A stretch of DNA of 64,000 nt. Origin: Paralichthys olivaceus. Its lineage: Eukaryota; Chordata; Actinopteri; Pleuronectiformes; Paralichthyidae. Shown here piece by piece: positions 37,946-50,770 of the stretch. The stretch lies in contig NC_091112.1 of the NCBI RefSeq assembly GCF_024713975.1, positions 19,006,501 through 19,070,500 of the forward strand. The letters run 5' to 3'. The notes beneath the pieces were generated by a model, which had not been told where the DNA came from, searched no databases, and was given only the letters and a program-made list of their open reading frames with translations. The first letter of the stretch is position 1, and the number at the start of each line of letters is the position of its first letter. The position numbers were made by a program, and so were the translations under genes.

Positions 37946-39702
37946 CATTCTATGGGCCCCATTGTGTCTCCCAATAAAGTACCAAGACAGATAAAACACA
38001 TGTAGCAGCAAATTCAAAGGCATTCAGTGACCTTGTTAACAGGAACAATTGGTTACTGTATATTTCTTGGCATGTGCAAAGCCTTTGCTGTTATGGTGGC
38101 TCACTTCCACCAGCAACCTGGTGCAGGAAAACACATTCAGAATTTTAAACAATTAGTGAAATTTGCACAATCTGAAGTACATTATCTGAGGTGGTCTAAA
38201 AACCAGCAGATGTAAAGATTGGTTTATGTGTCAGTAATCTCAGTTTGAGTCAGACAATAAATCCGTGTTTCCTGTGCACGCTGGTTTCCAGAGTCTGTCC
38301 AGTCCAGTCAGGGCACAAGCTGAAGTATTATGTTTTTATTCTCTGCAGTGGAAAGCTGTCATATTTCATCCTGCTGTAATCCGACAGGTCGGTCAGCCGT
38401 TATCACATCAAAGCAGAGGTTTCAACCTTTCATGCACACACTTGAAGAGCAGCTGTCGGCTGTAAGAGTCGCTGTCCCCATCCAGCATTCACTCCAGAAG
38501 CACTCTTTGTTTGCTAAACATAAGCGCCCATGCTGCTGCTGCTCAAGTGTAATCACTCATGCAGGCACTTCACTGCTCAGTTGTTATACTCTGAGTGACT
38601 ATGATTAATTGTTGTGTTGCTGCTGCTGCTGCATTGTGCCTCAATTTGCCTGCAACCTATAGTACTGGTTCACAGTATCAACACAGCTCCTCAGCTCTGG
38701 ACACAATGATCTCATAGAAGTTTATGGCTACTGTCACTCATTCACTGTGGATAATATACGAGCATATATTATACTGGGCAGATGAGAGGGTGACTAATGT
38801 ATGTATTTTATTTTTTTTACTTTCTGCCTCAGGGAGAATCACTTTGGTTTGCTTTGTTCAAATTATGGGATAAAGTGGAGATGAGGATCATGTTAAGTGT
38901 TTTTTTCCAAATCAATTTATAGCGTCTGAATAGCACCATTAATCGACTTTCCGTCAGGAACACTTTGTGATGATTTACCCATTTGTTGCAAATGGGCATA
39001 GAGTTATGACTGGCGCTGAAGGCTCCATTCTTTGGATTAGCCGATAAGCTAAAAGGGGAAACAGGGAACATATGCAGAACCCCCCAGTGGGCGTAGCAGG
39101 CAAGGTACGTTTGTTTAAGATGAATATCGTTTACTACGACTGTGTTTTAACCCGGTGCTAAAGGGTGGAGGCTGGGGTGGTGGAGGCAAGTTGTAGCTGA
39201 GCAGGGATCAGTTAGGATGAGATCGTATTTAAAGGGACTGCTTTGGTGAGAGAATGGGCTGTGATTGGTGGGTGACTGACGAACACCCATAAACCAATCA
39301 GTAGCTGGCAGCCGAGCACATGACTCCGTGTCCTGCATGAACTATCTCAATGCTTCATTTGTTGCGTTCATGCTTTCACTGATGACACACAGGCCATGTC
39401 CAGAATACTGTTTTGGGTGCAGACATATTTAGAACTATTATATAATTAGCACTCATTAAAGCACATACCTATACCAAGTCCAAACAAATTAAAGTCAATC
39501 AAGTTGCACCAGGTTGCACACAATCACAATCCCCTATATCTGGCTGATTTCTGTCATCATATTCCATGAATTATAATCCTGTAAATTAGTGAAAATGTAA
39601 ATAAATGTCATCAAGTTAAAGAAATCAATAAAGAAATTCCTGGATCCTAGTTTGACAAAAACACAGAAATCATAAGTCATTCGAATATGCACTCTACATG
39701 TA
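37946..39702. other. No gene seen
   Basis: Short open frames without recognisable motifs, and a CTG/TGC-rich patch near 38615-38635. Confidence 0.35.
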
Positions 39703-40340
39703 TCAGAATCAGAATTATTTATTGTCATTGTAACAATGTGGCATTGAACAACGAAATTAAGGTGCAGGTAAAAAAGTGAAAATAAATAGATAAAAGGTCT
39801 GTAAGAAAAAAAAAGAATACGTTAAAAAATAAAAATACACTATGCTATAGAGAAAGGAATGAGAATAACCTAAACTAACAGCAATCATACAGTCGTCCAG
39901 TCATACATTTATCAAAAATACTGCACACGATGTATTCCACATGGGATTGTATTTCACATGGTGATGATATATTGCACATGGTAGGGTATCTAGCAGCATT
40001 TAGTTATGTAACGGCTTATGGGTAAAGAAAAAACCTCATGTATATAAAGTGCCCTGTGATAATAATCCTTCCATATTTATTCAAGCATCTTTGTGCTCTG
40101 CATCATTGCACTATTTCTCCATTTCACCGTCATTGTTGTTTTTATATTCATATATATATATATATATATATATATACGTATATTCTTATGTGTACATAGT
40201 TGTAAAATGTTTATGCTTAACCCTGCTTTGTTGTCCTTGTTTTGTTTATTTTTCTATTGGTCTCTTTATGTAAGTTGAGCGCAATGAAACATCCTTGTAT
40301 GTGTACACATACATGGCCAATAAAGCTGATTCTGATGTTT
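39703..40340. repeat. Two retroelement tails facing each other, with (TA)n
   Basis: The left edge has tcagaatcagaattattta, the minus-strand form of a LINE-type tail. The right edge has caataaagctgattctgatg, the plus-strand form. A pure TA run lies at 40149-40176. The interior has no coding motif. Confidence 0.5.
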
Positions 40341-40688
40341 ATTTTCAATGACAGCCTGTCACTGAAATTATGTGTGTGTTTGTAACTTGACACTGGAAAC
40401 TGCTGTGTCATCTCTGACTGGTGAATATTAACTCCTGACAGCAAGTGCTTTTCCATGAACTGTTGGGACATTGGCTTGCAAAATGAGTTCCAAAGTTGTG
40501 CTGAGTGGCACAAGAGAATAAAGGTCAAATTTGTGTGCACATTATAGCTGCAAGAATGGGTTGGAGCTTCCCTACCTCTTTATTACGTCAACCTTGGAGG
40601 CTATGTTTTTGCTTGTATTCGTCTGTACAATGTGATGCAGATCCAAGTAAACGTGTGTTTCTGATGAATTTAAATGTGGTTACATGAA

Positions 40689-41616
40689 GGGACTGTTGGG
40701 CAAACTGCTCTACCTCCAACCTCACTGTAACCCCACTTCACATCTCCGACCACTTCTTCATCTCTTGCTCTCTCCCACTCTCCTAATCTGACAACCCTGT
40801 CTCATGAACCGATTCTGTACCTGTCCATCGCAACATTCGCTCCCTCTCCTCCTCCTCTCTGTTTTATCAGCCCTCCCTTCATCTGACTCTTTTTCACTCA
40901 TGGATCCTAACTCAGCCACAGACACTCTCGTCTCTACTCTGTCCTCTCTAGATTCTCTCTTTCCTGTTAATTCACTGCAGTTGCGCAAGTCCTCCCCAGC
41001 TCCGCGGTTGTTTGACTCAGTGTGTGCGAGCGGCAAAAAGGAAATGTCAGAAATCCAAATACCCTGATGACCTTCTTACATGTCAGTTTCTTTTTTCCTC
41101 CTTCTCTGCCTCCGTTTCTGCAGCCAAATGCCCTTTTTATCAAACAAAAATTCCATCCTCATTCTCAAATCCCCCAAAACTCCATCTTTTCTAACCTCCT
41201 TGACCCCCCATGGCCCCCTTCCCCTTTCTACCAAGCCACTTTGTCAAATACTTCGCCCTTCATTCTTCAACCGACCTTCTGAAATAACCTTTCCATCAAG
41301 CACATCTTCATCCCCTACTCTATCCTCTTTCACCCCCTGTCTCTCAATCAAGTTCTTACTCTGGTAACCTCCACCCCCCGTCTACACATCTTCCGCCGCA
41401 GGCTAAAAACACATCTCTTCCGACCACACCTTGGCTAAGAAATTCTAAGTCAAGTCGCACTTATATATTTTACTTACATTTCGCAGTCTATAATTTGGCT
41501 TTTTTGAAGCTAATGTACTAACATGATTCTTGCTGTTTTGGGTTTGTACCCTCATGGTTGAATGCACTTATTGGAAGTCACTTTGGATAAAAAGTGTCAG
41601 CTAAATGATGTAGGCA
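40689..41616 (+). mobile_element. LINE fragment, internally deleted (L2-like)
   Basis: The plus strand reads HISDHFF, SFSLMDPNSATDTLVSTLSS, then YPDDLLTCQFLFSSFSASVS and AAKCPFYQTKI in shifting frames. This is the region between endonuclease and RT in a fish LINE. It then passes to a C-terminal FRRRLKTHLFRPHLG and a 3' UTR with ggaagtcactttggataaaa and gtcagctaaatgatgta, a typical L2-like ending. The RT core is missing. Confidence 0.8.
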
Positions 41617-42920
41617 CTACAGACTGCAACGGAAAGAAACACAAGTAGCATTAATGATGGTATACTTTTCGTACATGTCCCTCTGAGATGATGCAATATG
41701 CATGTCAATGTGTCATCAGTCTGTGCTATGAAAAAAAAAAAACGATTAAAAATGATTAAAAGGTCACTCAGCTCATTTTCAACCTGAATCCCATCGTCCT
41801 GTAAAAGCTCTGGTGGTTCCTTTGGTTAATCTCCAGCTGTGTTCTCACATCGGGCTCATTCGGACATAATCTTGAGTTTTTACTAGAAAGCTACAGGATA
41901 AATTGTATTGGATTTGGCTGCAACACTTTTTTAGTCCAAAAGTGTTTTGTGGACTCAAACAAAGTCTGGTATTAGACAATGGAACAGATAAGATATATTA
42001 CATTTCATGTATATACAAAGGATATACAAAGAATTTGGTCTCAACATGTACAAGTTAGTGGTCATTGCAGCCAAATTGTTAATTTCTGTGATATGAGGCA
42101 CTGTGTCCATTGACTAAATGTCTAAAACCCTGGGTAACAGGTCATAATTATTTATTCAGAAGTGAGACTTGATTCACAATGGCTTTGATTCTCCTCACTA
42201 CATCAAGAGAAACTTTGACTCTTTGACCTTCTTCAGTGCAGATTGAGGAACTGTTTCATCAAGTGTCTCTGATTAGCTGCAGTACAAATCAGCAGCTCCT
42301 GATTAGCTTCTGATTGCTCCTAATGGTAAAATTGCTGTCATTTTCATTTCTGCTGGCCACACAAGTAGACTTGTCTGTGTTTTGTCTTTGCTGCATACTG
42401 AGTGGGACTCAAATGTGCAGACAGCACATGTTTCCTCACCTTCACTAACAGGAGCAGGGTCACGGTGCCCTCCTCCACAATAGCACATTATACAACTCTG
42501 ATGTACTGTACATGGAGGCATTAGTCATTTATTTGTGTGAATTATGCAAGTAAGGTGAGAATATTTCTAACCACCAAATCCCTCACTGCTGTTGAAATGG
42601 GTCCAACCATGCAGGTAAACTGAGGCAGAGTCTCCCATCATGCATTGGGAAAAAGTCAAATACACACAATTCAAGTTATGAGACATTTGGAGTTCCCTCT
42701 CCACCTGAGCTGGAATTTGTTGGACTCTAAAGGCAAAGACCATGGAAGCACAAACAATGTCAAACACTACATTGTTTGTAGTGTTCAGATTTTTCTGTCC
42801 TGAACCCACTTGACTGGAGAACCTCCTTCTGCATTCTTCACAATCTTCACAAACCCCATTGTGTGGACATTTCTGGCTTATGCAGCACATTGAATAGCGC
42901 CCAGGTGCTAGCTGTTACAA
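41617..42920. other. No gene seen
   Basis: Only short open frames, none with recognisable domains. Confidence 0.35.
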
Positions 42921-43134
42921 ATGGTAAATGGTTTGTGTTTATATTGCACTTTTCTAGTCTTGATGACAACTCAAAGCACTTTACAGTACAGTTTTTCACC
43001 CATTCACACTGACATTCATACAGTGCATCTATGTGCAGTACTTTTCTCTATGAGAAGTGGCAATTTGGGGTTCAGTATCTTGTTCAGGATTCTGATTAGA
43101 GGACAACCGCTCTAACCCCTGTGCCACAGTTGCC
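42921..43134 (-). mobile_element. tRNA-derived SINE
   Basis: On the minus strand it begins with a tRNA-like A-box region (ggcacaggggttagagc) and ends, at the low edge, with the shared tail region (aatggtaaatggtttgtg). It matches 56172-56415 closely. The B box is eroded. Confidence 0.75.
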
Positions 43135-44022
43135 AAAAAGGAACCCTGAATAAGGGCCCATGAAAGGGAGCAACTAAAAATGAGACAAAAAACTTTTTAC
43201 TTTGTCTACTGGATTAACAACACTCCTCACTAGGTATCCTGTTTGACTAAGCTGCAGCAGTGAAATTTTGCAGAAATCATATTGAAAACCATAAATATAT
43301 TGAGGGGAAGTGAGTTATCTCATTATCCAACAGAATTACAATCCATGCACGGAATGCTATGTGCTCAGTGTTAAATATTCATGCAGCTGTGGGGTATACT
43401 CCCTCAGAGAACCACTCCTTACATATCCTCGGTGTCTAATGATAGACCCATTGTATGCTAGTGGTATTTCAATCCCAGTTTGGCCTAGCACAGTTAGTCT
43501 GACTGCTGTGTGTGCTTAGCATGGCTAATCTCAATATATCACTCCCTCTGATAAAGTCATACTTGAGCAAGGAAATTGATTTTTAAAGAATGAGGAGGAT
43601 GCCTTTTATTTTGCCTCATTATGTGATTCATTACACACATTGCAGTGATCTGTGATATCCAACATTAATTTAAAAATGTATGTATGTGACTGAAAGTATA
43701 CATTTAAAGAATGTAAATCCAATGCAAACAATATCAGAACATCGTGGAAATTTCAAATGATGTTTACACACGTTTCCACGTAACCCTGCCACAATTAAAG
43801 AGACATGTTAATCTGTGCTTTCATTTTATGATCCACAAAACCGTGGGCACAGATTACAAATCTGAGATCATGGGTTATTAACCGTGTCTAAGGACGGCAA
43901 TTAATCAGAGGACTAGAGCCGGGGGGGGGGTTACCTGAACATTATTATATTTAATAGCAAAATCATCAGTACTTTGGATCTAAAATGGAGGCAAGGGCCT
44001 GGAATATATTGCACAAATTGTT
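43135..44022. other. No gene seen
   Basis: An 11-base G run lies near 43921. Otherwise unassigned. Confidence 0.35.
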
Positions 44023-44590
44023 TTAATCAATCAATCAATCAAATTTTATTTGTATAGCCCATATTCCCAAATCACAATTTGTCTCATAGGGCTTTAACAA
44101 GCTGTGACATCCTCTGCTCTTAACCCTCAACAAGAGGAAGGAAAAACTACCAAATAAAAACCTTTTAACAGGGAAAAAATAATGTAGAAACCTCAGAGAG
44201 AGCCACATGTGAGGGATCCCTCTCCCAGGACGGACAGAGGTGCAATAGATGCCACGTGTGATGGAGAACGTCAGAAAAATAAGAGTAATTACAGCATTGG
44301 TTAGAGTGAATGGTTTGTAGCATGATGGAAGGTAAATGAATTGAGGAATTATTGTCAGTAATGGTCGAGCATCTGAGGAGACATATTGTATATCAAGCAG
44401 TCTTGTTGTAGTCATAGTCCATGATCAGGATCCACCATCATAGTTCATTATCATAATCCACTGCTGCCATCAGGGTCCACCATCAGCTGCCACCTCCATC
44501 ATGGTCCACCACTATGATCAGATGTCAGCATGGTACAGGATCTGCCATTACTATCACGATCAGCCGGCACGATACAGGATCTGTTTTATG
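44023..44590 (-). mobile_element. LINE 3'-UTR copy with ATCA tail
   Basis: It starts with caatcaatcaatcaa and ttatttgtatagcccatatt, and shares its body with 34805-35110 and 320-400 (gctttaacaagctgtgacat, catattgtatatcaagcagt). No coding part is included. Confidence 0.75.
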
Positions 44591-46469
44591 TGTAAGGAAA
44601 ACTACTGCCCAAAAGAGTGTTTTGCTGCATTAGACCTTTCCACATATCACATGGTCATACTCTGTCTGAACTGTCTTACAAATCTGAGATGCATCATCTA
44701 GAACTCATTATGTTGAATAAAGTAACTTGATTTTTCATGCTTACTTGCGCTTATCTCTTTGTTTGTATATGTGTAGAGGGATCTGCTTCCTCAGCCTCAC
44801 TGCCTTCACTTTGGCCAGAATCATTACAAATAACAAATATCAGATAAAAAAAATAAAAACAGCAAAGATGTTTTGCTTTGGGATTTTTTTAACAAGTCAA
44901 AGTTGCTCAGCTAAATATTCTAAAGGTAAATATTTTGGAAGATGCCTGTTTTTTTTAATTCATTATTATCCCAACCTTGATACAAACCAACAAAATACAG
45001 CTGACAACAAATGTAAATATCATTATCCTCAATCTCTTTGTTGTTCCCTTGAAGATGCCTAAGAGACCTCTTCTCCATTGCCTAGAAAATTGGCAACTTG
45101 GTCCCATTCTTGTTTTTTTTAGGTTCAGGACCTTTGACAAAGTTGCAAGATGTTTGCTAAGCTGCATCGACCCTAGGAGTTCAGGGTTCTGAATGTGAGA
45201 CTTATCATCAAGTTCTGTCCTCTGTTAGGAGACAAACAATGAGGTCTTTAAGACAGGAATTTGTTTTCTTCTTGAACTCCACATTCTCTTATTTTGTTCA
45301 TGGGGCGCATTGAGGCATCTGCCATGTCTAGCATTAGCAGCACAGCAACTGTGTGCCCTTCTTTAGCCTTAATTTCCACATGACTAAAGTGTTTACAGAA
45401 AAATACTCAAACTTTGTATGCCCATGGCAAAACTGTGTGTAGGCCAGTTGTGTCCCTCCTGAGGAAACATTTTAGTTGCATCTTTGTAACCTCTCCTCCA
45501 TGTCTTTGGTTTAATATTATTATCTTTGCAAAAGTTACTTTGAAAAGTTCACCAAAGGTTTTTGGTGTTGGCCTCGTTCCCAACTTCTCAGATGCTAAGT
45601 TTTTTCACGATGTTGAAGTTGTTGCACATCATCTGTGAAAGTAGAGCAGCTTGTTAAAATACACAATCATGTCGGGTGGTCAAAACTGTTTGTGAGGAAA
45701 GTTCAGCCCACTTTGTGGTAAGCCCGTCTGGGTTTAAGTTGACTTCATCAGCTCACTGTCTTTGGCCGTTAGAAAGGTACGATATCATATCGTTTGATAT
45801 CAACTTCCAACTTTGTGGAGCTCCTGACAGATATACTCATATTTGGTGGGATCCTTCAGGGGTGGACTGGGAAATGTTTTTCACACAAAGCACCAGACCT
45901 CTAATTTTGTAGGCTAACCCCATTCGTTAATGTAATGGTACCAGACTAGTAAACAAGTAACTCACTGCCCCCTGCCATCTTTTTTGATAACGTCATTTTT
46001 GTCCATCTCCTTCTCTTTTGCCACAACCAAAACTAAATATGACATTTCAAGGGCTTTTACTTTGAAATTCTACATCAGAGTGTCCTGATATTATCTGGGA
46101 TTGACTGGGTGAGATGGTGAACTCATTATGAAGTGAAATTAGTCTGTGGAAACAGATTGTTTCCCAATGACAGTTTGTTATTATGTTGTTTGAATTGAAT
46201 AATATTCCACATATTATATTATATTTTCAATACATTCATTTGTTACCTCATTAATTCATCCATGCATTCACTGACTTAACAAATGTGATTTCCCATTTAC
46301 AGGAAGGCCATTTTATTTTGAAATCATCCTAAAATGCCCCTAACTTAATGCTTAGAAACAATTCACCCTGTGAAATGAGTGGGGGCTAGTTTGACTATGA
46401 GTGTCAGAGTGGAGGCTGGTGTGACTGCAGTCCTGTACTGCTGTACAGTGAGTGTCACTTGTCTGACCT
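44591..46469. other. No gene seen
   Basis: A scatter of short open frames. No domain or splice-consistent exon series could be recognised. Confidence 0.35.
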
Positions 46470-46510
46470 GGGGCCTTATTTATAAAACAGTGTGCAAGCG
46501 CAAAGAAATG
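46470..46510 (+). mobile_element. Terminal scrap of a gggcc-ttattta inverted-repeat element
   Basis: The sequence ggggccttatttataaaaca matches the left end of the element at 58911-60263. A related gggcctcattta also occurs near 50023. Confidence 0.5.
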
Positions 46511-46589
46511 TTCAGGTTTAGAAAAAACCTGAGCCAGAACCCTTCCCTGCGGCTTACTGCAGAGAGCTGTGTCCGATACAGATCCTCAC

Positions 46590-46880
46590 ATAATGGGATG
46601 GGTTAGTCAGGTAGCCCAGCACGATATGAAGAAGAGGTCCACTCCAGCATGCTCCAGTTTGTCCCTCAGAAGTGCTGGTCAGTATATGTTGAAAGCACAG
46701 GAGAAATCAAGGAACATGATCCTCACAGTGGTCCCAGGCTCCTCCAGGTGAGACAGAGCTCTGTGCCAGGCTGATAGGCAAACTGCAGGTGCCTGATCAA
46801 ACCTGGTAAAGAACAAGTTCACATCATTTGCACACTTCTGCTCCCCTGCAGCCTGGCACTCAGCTTTTTTGTGGCCAGAG
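46590..46880 (-). mobile_element. LINE reverse-transcriptase fragment
   Basis: The minus strand reads HLQFAYQPGTELC, then MFLDFSCAFN and ALLRDKLEHAGVD in different frames. This is the conserved RT region around the first catalytic Asp of Rex/CR1-like LINEs. Frameshifts and stops are present. Confidence 0.7.
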
Positions 46881-47334
46881 ATGGTTTTCAGGCCTCTCCA
46901 GACTTCCTCGTGTAGCTTTCAGCCATTTATTTTCTCTGTCTTCTCTGTCTCTCCCATCTTTGGATAACATGTTTCACTTTTCATTGTGCTGAGTATATTT
47001 AACAAACACACCAAAACCAATCTTCAAATCATATTAACTGTTTACTTCTTCTCTCATAAGTGCCCAATTGATAATGACACCCCAGGGCACAAAAATCCAA
47101 AATGGCTTATACACCAACTAAATATGTCCAGATTTAAAAAGTGGAGAGACAGTTATGACCTTTTGTTTTTCAGTTGTGACATCATTCCGCATGGGAATTG
47201 TGGGAAACAAAACATGTCCCAGTGGACCAAAAGAAGAGACACTACAGGCTCAATAATCAATGCCCTTTTATTCCCATGGTCTTTTTTATGACCGGTCATT
47301 TATTTCCCTCTCGAATGTAACATCACTGTCTGAG

Positions 47335-47610
47335 ATTCCCTTTCCCTTCAGACTTAAGAACAGTTTCTACCCTCATGCCACCAGGTTCCTAAACTTGCAG
47401 TCAACATCACCAACAACCCTCTGCACATCTTTTTCCTGCCTGTTGGAAAAATGTGAAACAACTGATACACACGGTGCAATAATTATTCACACACACTCCA
47501 TACAATTAAAGTTGTTACTTCATATGCAACAAATTTCACACCGCACCTTTGAATGTATATAGTTTTAGTTTTGCATTTATTTAATTTGACTTTGGCACTG
47601 CTGAACTGAC
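47335..47610 (+). mobile_element. LINE ORF2 C-terminal scrap and 3' UTR
   Basis: The plus strand reads FRLKNSFYPHATRFLN, the same C-terminal motif as at 14990-15045, followed by a 3' UTR with an aataaa near 47611. Confidence 0.6.
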
Positions 47611-48231
47611 AAATAAAAGTTGAGTGTTGGTATGTTACCTGTAGCAGGCTATTGGACAGGAACTTTGTCACAGTGTCATTTATAACTATTCAGGTGCTGA
47701 TTCCATATTAATACTGTAGGGTGGAAATATGCACTTAAGCACTTTATTAAGAACACAACAGGAATACTGTGAGGAAGCCTCACAATATTTTCCCAAGCCT
47801 CAATCCTTTGTGACATTGATTCCTCAAGATGTCAGAAACTGTCCTTTGAGATTCTGCTCCATGTTGACATGATTATGTGTCATGTCTTCTCTGTAGATTT
47901 GTCCTTATTTGACATTTCCAGTAAATCTCCTAAATCCAAAGGTAATGGTAAATTATGAGAGGTTAAAAAAAGAAAAGAAATGGGGCTTGTCTGTCTAATG
48001 AAGTAATTTATAAAAACAGCTGCACAAAATGATGAAGGACATCCTCGCTCTCCACATTCCCAATGTAAGTATTTGGCAGCTAAGCACTTGTTTGTACCCT
48101 TTACAAACAAAACATGATAAAATGCTCAGACACTTGAACTGTGCTTTGACCTTTTAGACACTGATGGCATGTCAGTGCCCTCCTAGTGGTAAAGCTCTAG
48201 ATTACATTACTGTAGATTACTGTAGATTAGA
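47611..48231. other. No gene seen
   Basis: Unassigned sequence ahead of a short tandem repeat. Confidence 0.3.
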
Positions 48232-48296
48232 GATTACTGTGTAATGTATATTATTATAGATTACTGTGTAATGTATATTATTATAGATTACTGTGA
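48232..48296 (+). repeat. 27-bp tandem repeat, about 2.4 copies
   Basis: The unit gattactgtgtaatgtata plus ttattata is repeated exactly once and then partly. Degenerate half-units (gattactgta) precede it. Confidence 0.85.
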
Positions 48297-48493
48297 ATGG
48301 AAATGTGCATATGGTTCTAACCCCAAAGGGATTTATCTGATTTTGAATATAACATATATGTGTGAGTAAAGAGTATCCCTGAGACAGTCCAGCACATTAT
48401 AGAAGGCTATAAAATGCAGGCAGGTAAGTCATGCATTGAATGCTATAACCCAGTGGCTGGCTTAGTGAACAGGAACATCTTTGCTCAGTGTAC

Positions 48494-48708
48494 ATGGTAA
48501 ATGGTCTATATTTATATCATGCCTTTTCAGTCTTATTGACCAACATTCATATAGTGCCTTTATTACGAATCATTCATACAGTGTCAACACAGTATCTAGT
48601 ATCTTGCCAAGGGACTCTTTGGGCTGTGGATTTAGGGAGAAAGGGATCGAGTCACTGACCTTCTGGTTAGTGGACGACCCTTCCTACCTCCCGAGCCGGA
48701 GCAGCCCC
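48494..48708 (-). mobile_element. tRNA-derived SINE
   Basis: The minus strand begins with an A-box-like ggctcgggaggtag, followed by a B-box-like gactcgatccc about 40 bases on. The low end matches the other copies (tggtaaatggtctatattta). Confidence 0.75.
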
Positions 48709-50689
48709 AATAGGCTGGAAGTCCCAAGATCAAAATGAAAGACAGCTCCAATAGTGGGTGAGACCAAGCTATACTCCTGTGTGACGTCCAGACTCAGGCC
48801 GATGCACTGATGATGACTAACCAGATGTTGGTGGTGGTCAACAAAGAGCAGAAGCAACACGAGAAGCGAGAGAAGATATGGAAAGAGAAGGCAACAGTGG
48901 TGCAGGGGTAATCTTAGCACTCAGGGCTGTAACATCTATCTAATGTAACTGTATTATATCACCAGCATTACTTTATTTTTACTGCTGTTTATAGGGTATT
49001 TATTTGTATACTTATATATAATGCTCTTAATTTCATACATTGACCATATTATGACATATACTTACAGTGTTTATTGGGAAAGGCAGCATATTCTATACAT
49101 GAGGTAAAATCAAAGTGCAGCACAGGGAATTGAATTTACAAAGAACCTATGAAATAAGGTGAGGATAAAAAAATTATATGACATACGACAGATAAAGACA
49201 AAGTTAAGAGAATGAGAACAAATGAAAACTGATTAAAAATCAGAGAAAATAACTGTTGAGATGAAGTTTCAAGATTAATTCCGAGATCTGCAGAGCTTAT
49301 AAAGTTTTAACAGGGATGCATCCTCATATTCCAACCACAGAGAGAATTTAACATGAGAAGCATGATTTTAAAATGAATATACACTGTCACACAGGACAGT
49401 GCAGATATGAAAGATTGCAAGATTTTATTCTGACGGTAACTTGTTAAAACATAAAGTATGTAACTGACAAAATAATGTGTTTGTGACATCCTGCTGTTCT
49501 AGTTGGCAAACATACAGTAGCTATTCCAGCTCATAATACTAAATATTTAAACATCCTCACTCCAGCCCTGGCCCTTTCCAATTGTACTCTGACGAGTTAA
49601 CAGCTATGTGAGTGACAGAGGGACAAAATGGTACAGGGGTGATGTCTGTTTGCATTTTCAAGCCATGGAGTCCCAGTGAAAGAATTCATAACTTATGAAT
49701 GATCCAAGTTATCACATATTTCACTTTGCTACATTTAAAGTTAAACCATTTCAGCCTCAGCAGCAGTTAAGAAGAAGTTGAAGATATGATTCAACATTTA
49801 GTCCATCGGCAGTGTCCCAACTCATACCTGCCACATTGAATCCGCCACTGCATGCTGGACCTGGGACTCCTACACTGACTTTATATCACCACCTTCTGTT
49901 GAGATAATCCCTGTTTACTGTGTGGAGCGCAACCATATCCTGTATTTATAACATAAGATGGTGGTTTGATTGAATACAAAAAAAATGTCCATTCCCTTCC
50001 GTTTGATATTTAAGACGATGGGCCTCATTTACATTTCTTAAATTCTGTCTTGAGAGATGTCCAAAGAAAGGTTTCAGTTGAGATTCATAAACCACAGATT
50101 TATTCTTATCATGATGAATCCCATTGTATATGTAAAATGTAGAGAATAAATAAAGAAACAGAGAAGAGGGAGACGTTAAAAAAACTCTAAATCTACGGAT
50201 GATGGAGTAGCAGACTCAAAATAGTTGTCCTGAAGTGGACGTACTGCTGCAAGAACTGAGCAGCAAACAAGTGAATGAATACATTTACAAATCAAAAGCA
50301 GTTATCTGAGCTGGATGATCATGAGGTCTAGGTCGAGTCTGGGGTGGCTTTTATTGTATTAATACAATTCAGTGTGCAAAACCTAATGGAATATGATTGT
50401 TTTTAGGAATAGTTTGTATTGAAAAGTGTGTCACCTGCTTTGTCTTTTTGAGGTGCCAATGCTTCGTTCGTTCGTGAGGGTGATCATCTCCTGTTCACTC
50501 TGTGACTCTACCGCCTGGAGAAAACATGAATCCTTCTGTGCCTCCAACGCTGCTTTAAAACACGATGTTCTCAGTTACACACAGCATCTGTCTCCTGCAG
50601 CATCATCTCTGAGGTGTCTACGATTCTTCCCCCAAGTTTTTTTTGGGGGGGGGGGGTTGCTTGTCCTTACTCTTGCTGAGGGTTAAGTA
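48709..50689. other. No gene seen
   Basis: Short open frames only. Near 50640 a T/G homopolymer pair (T6-8 then G10-12) occurs just before a repeat fragment. Confidence 0.35.
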
Positions 50690-50770
50690 CAGAGGATGTT
50701 GAGCCCTATATGAGACAAATTGTGATTTGTGAATACTGGCTATACAAATAAAATTTAATTAATTGATTGA
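50690..50770 (+). mobile_element. ATCA/TTAA-tailed LINE end, plus orientation
   Basis: The sequence tatgagacaaattgtgattt and ggctatacaaataaaattta is the reverse complement of the 3' end seen at 34860 and 44040. Confidence 0.7.

Noticed and set aside
42921..43134. Functional tRNA gene
   Set aside because: The A-box-like part has no intact cloverleaf or B box, and the sequence recurs as a SINE.
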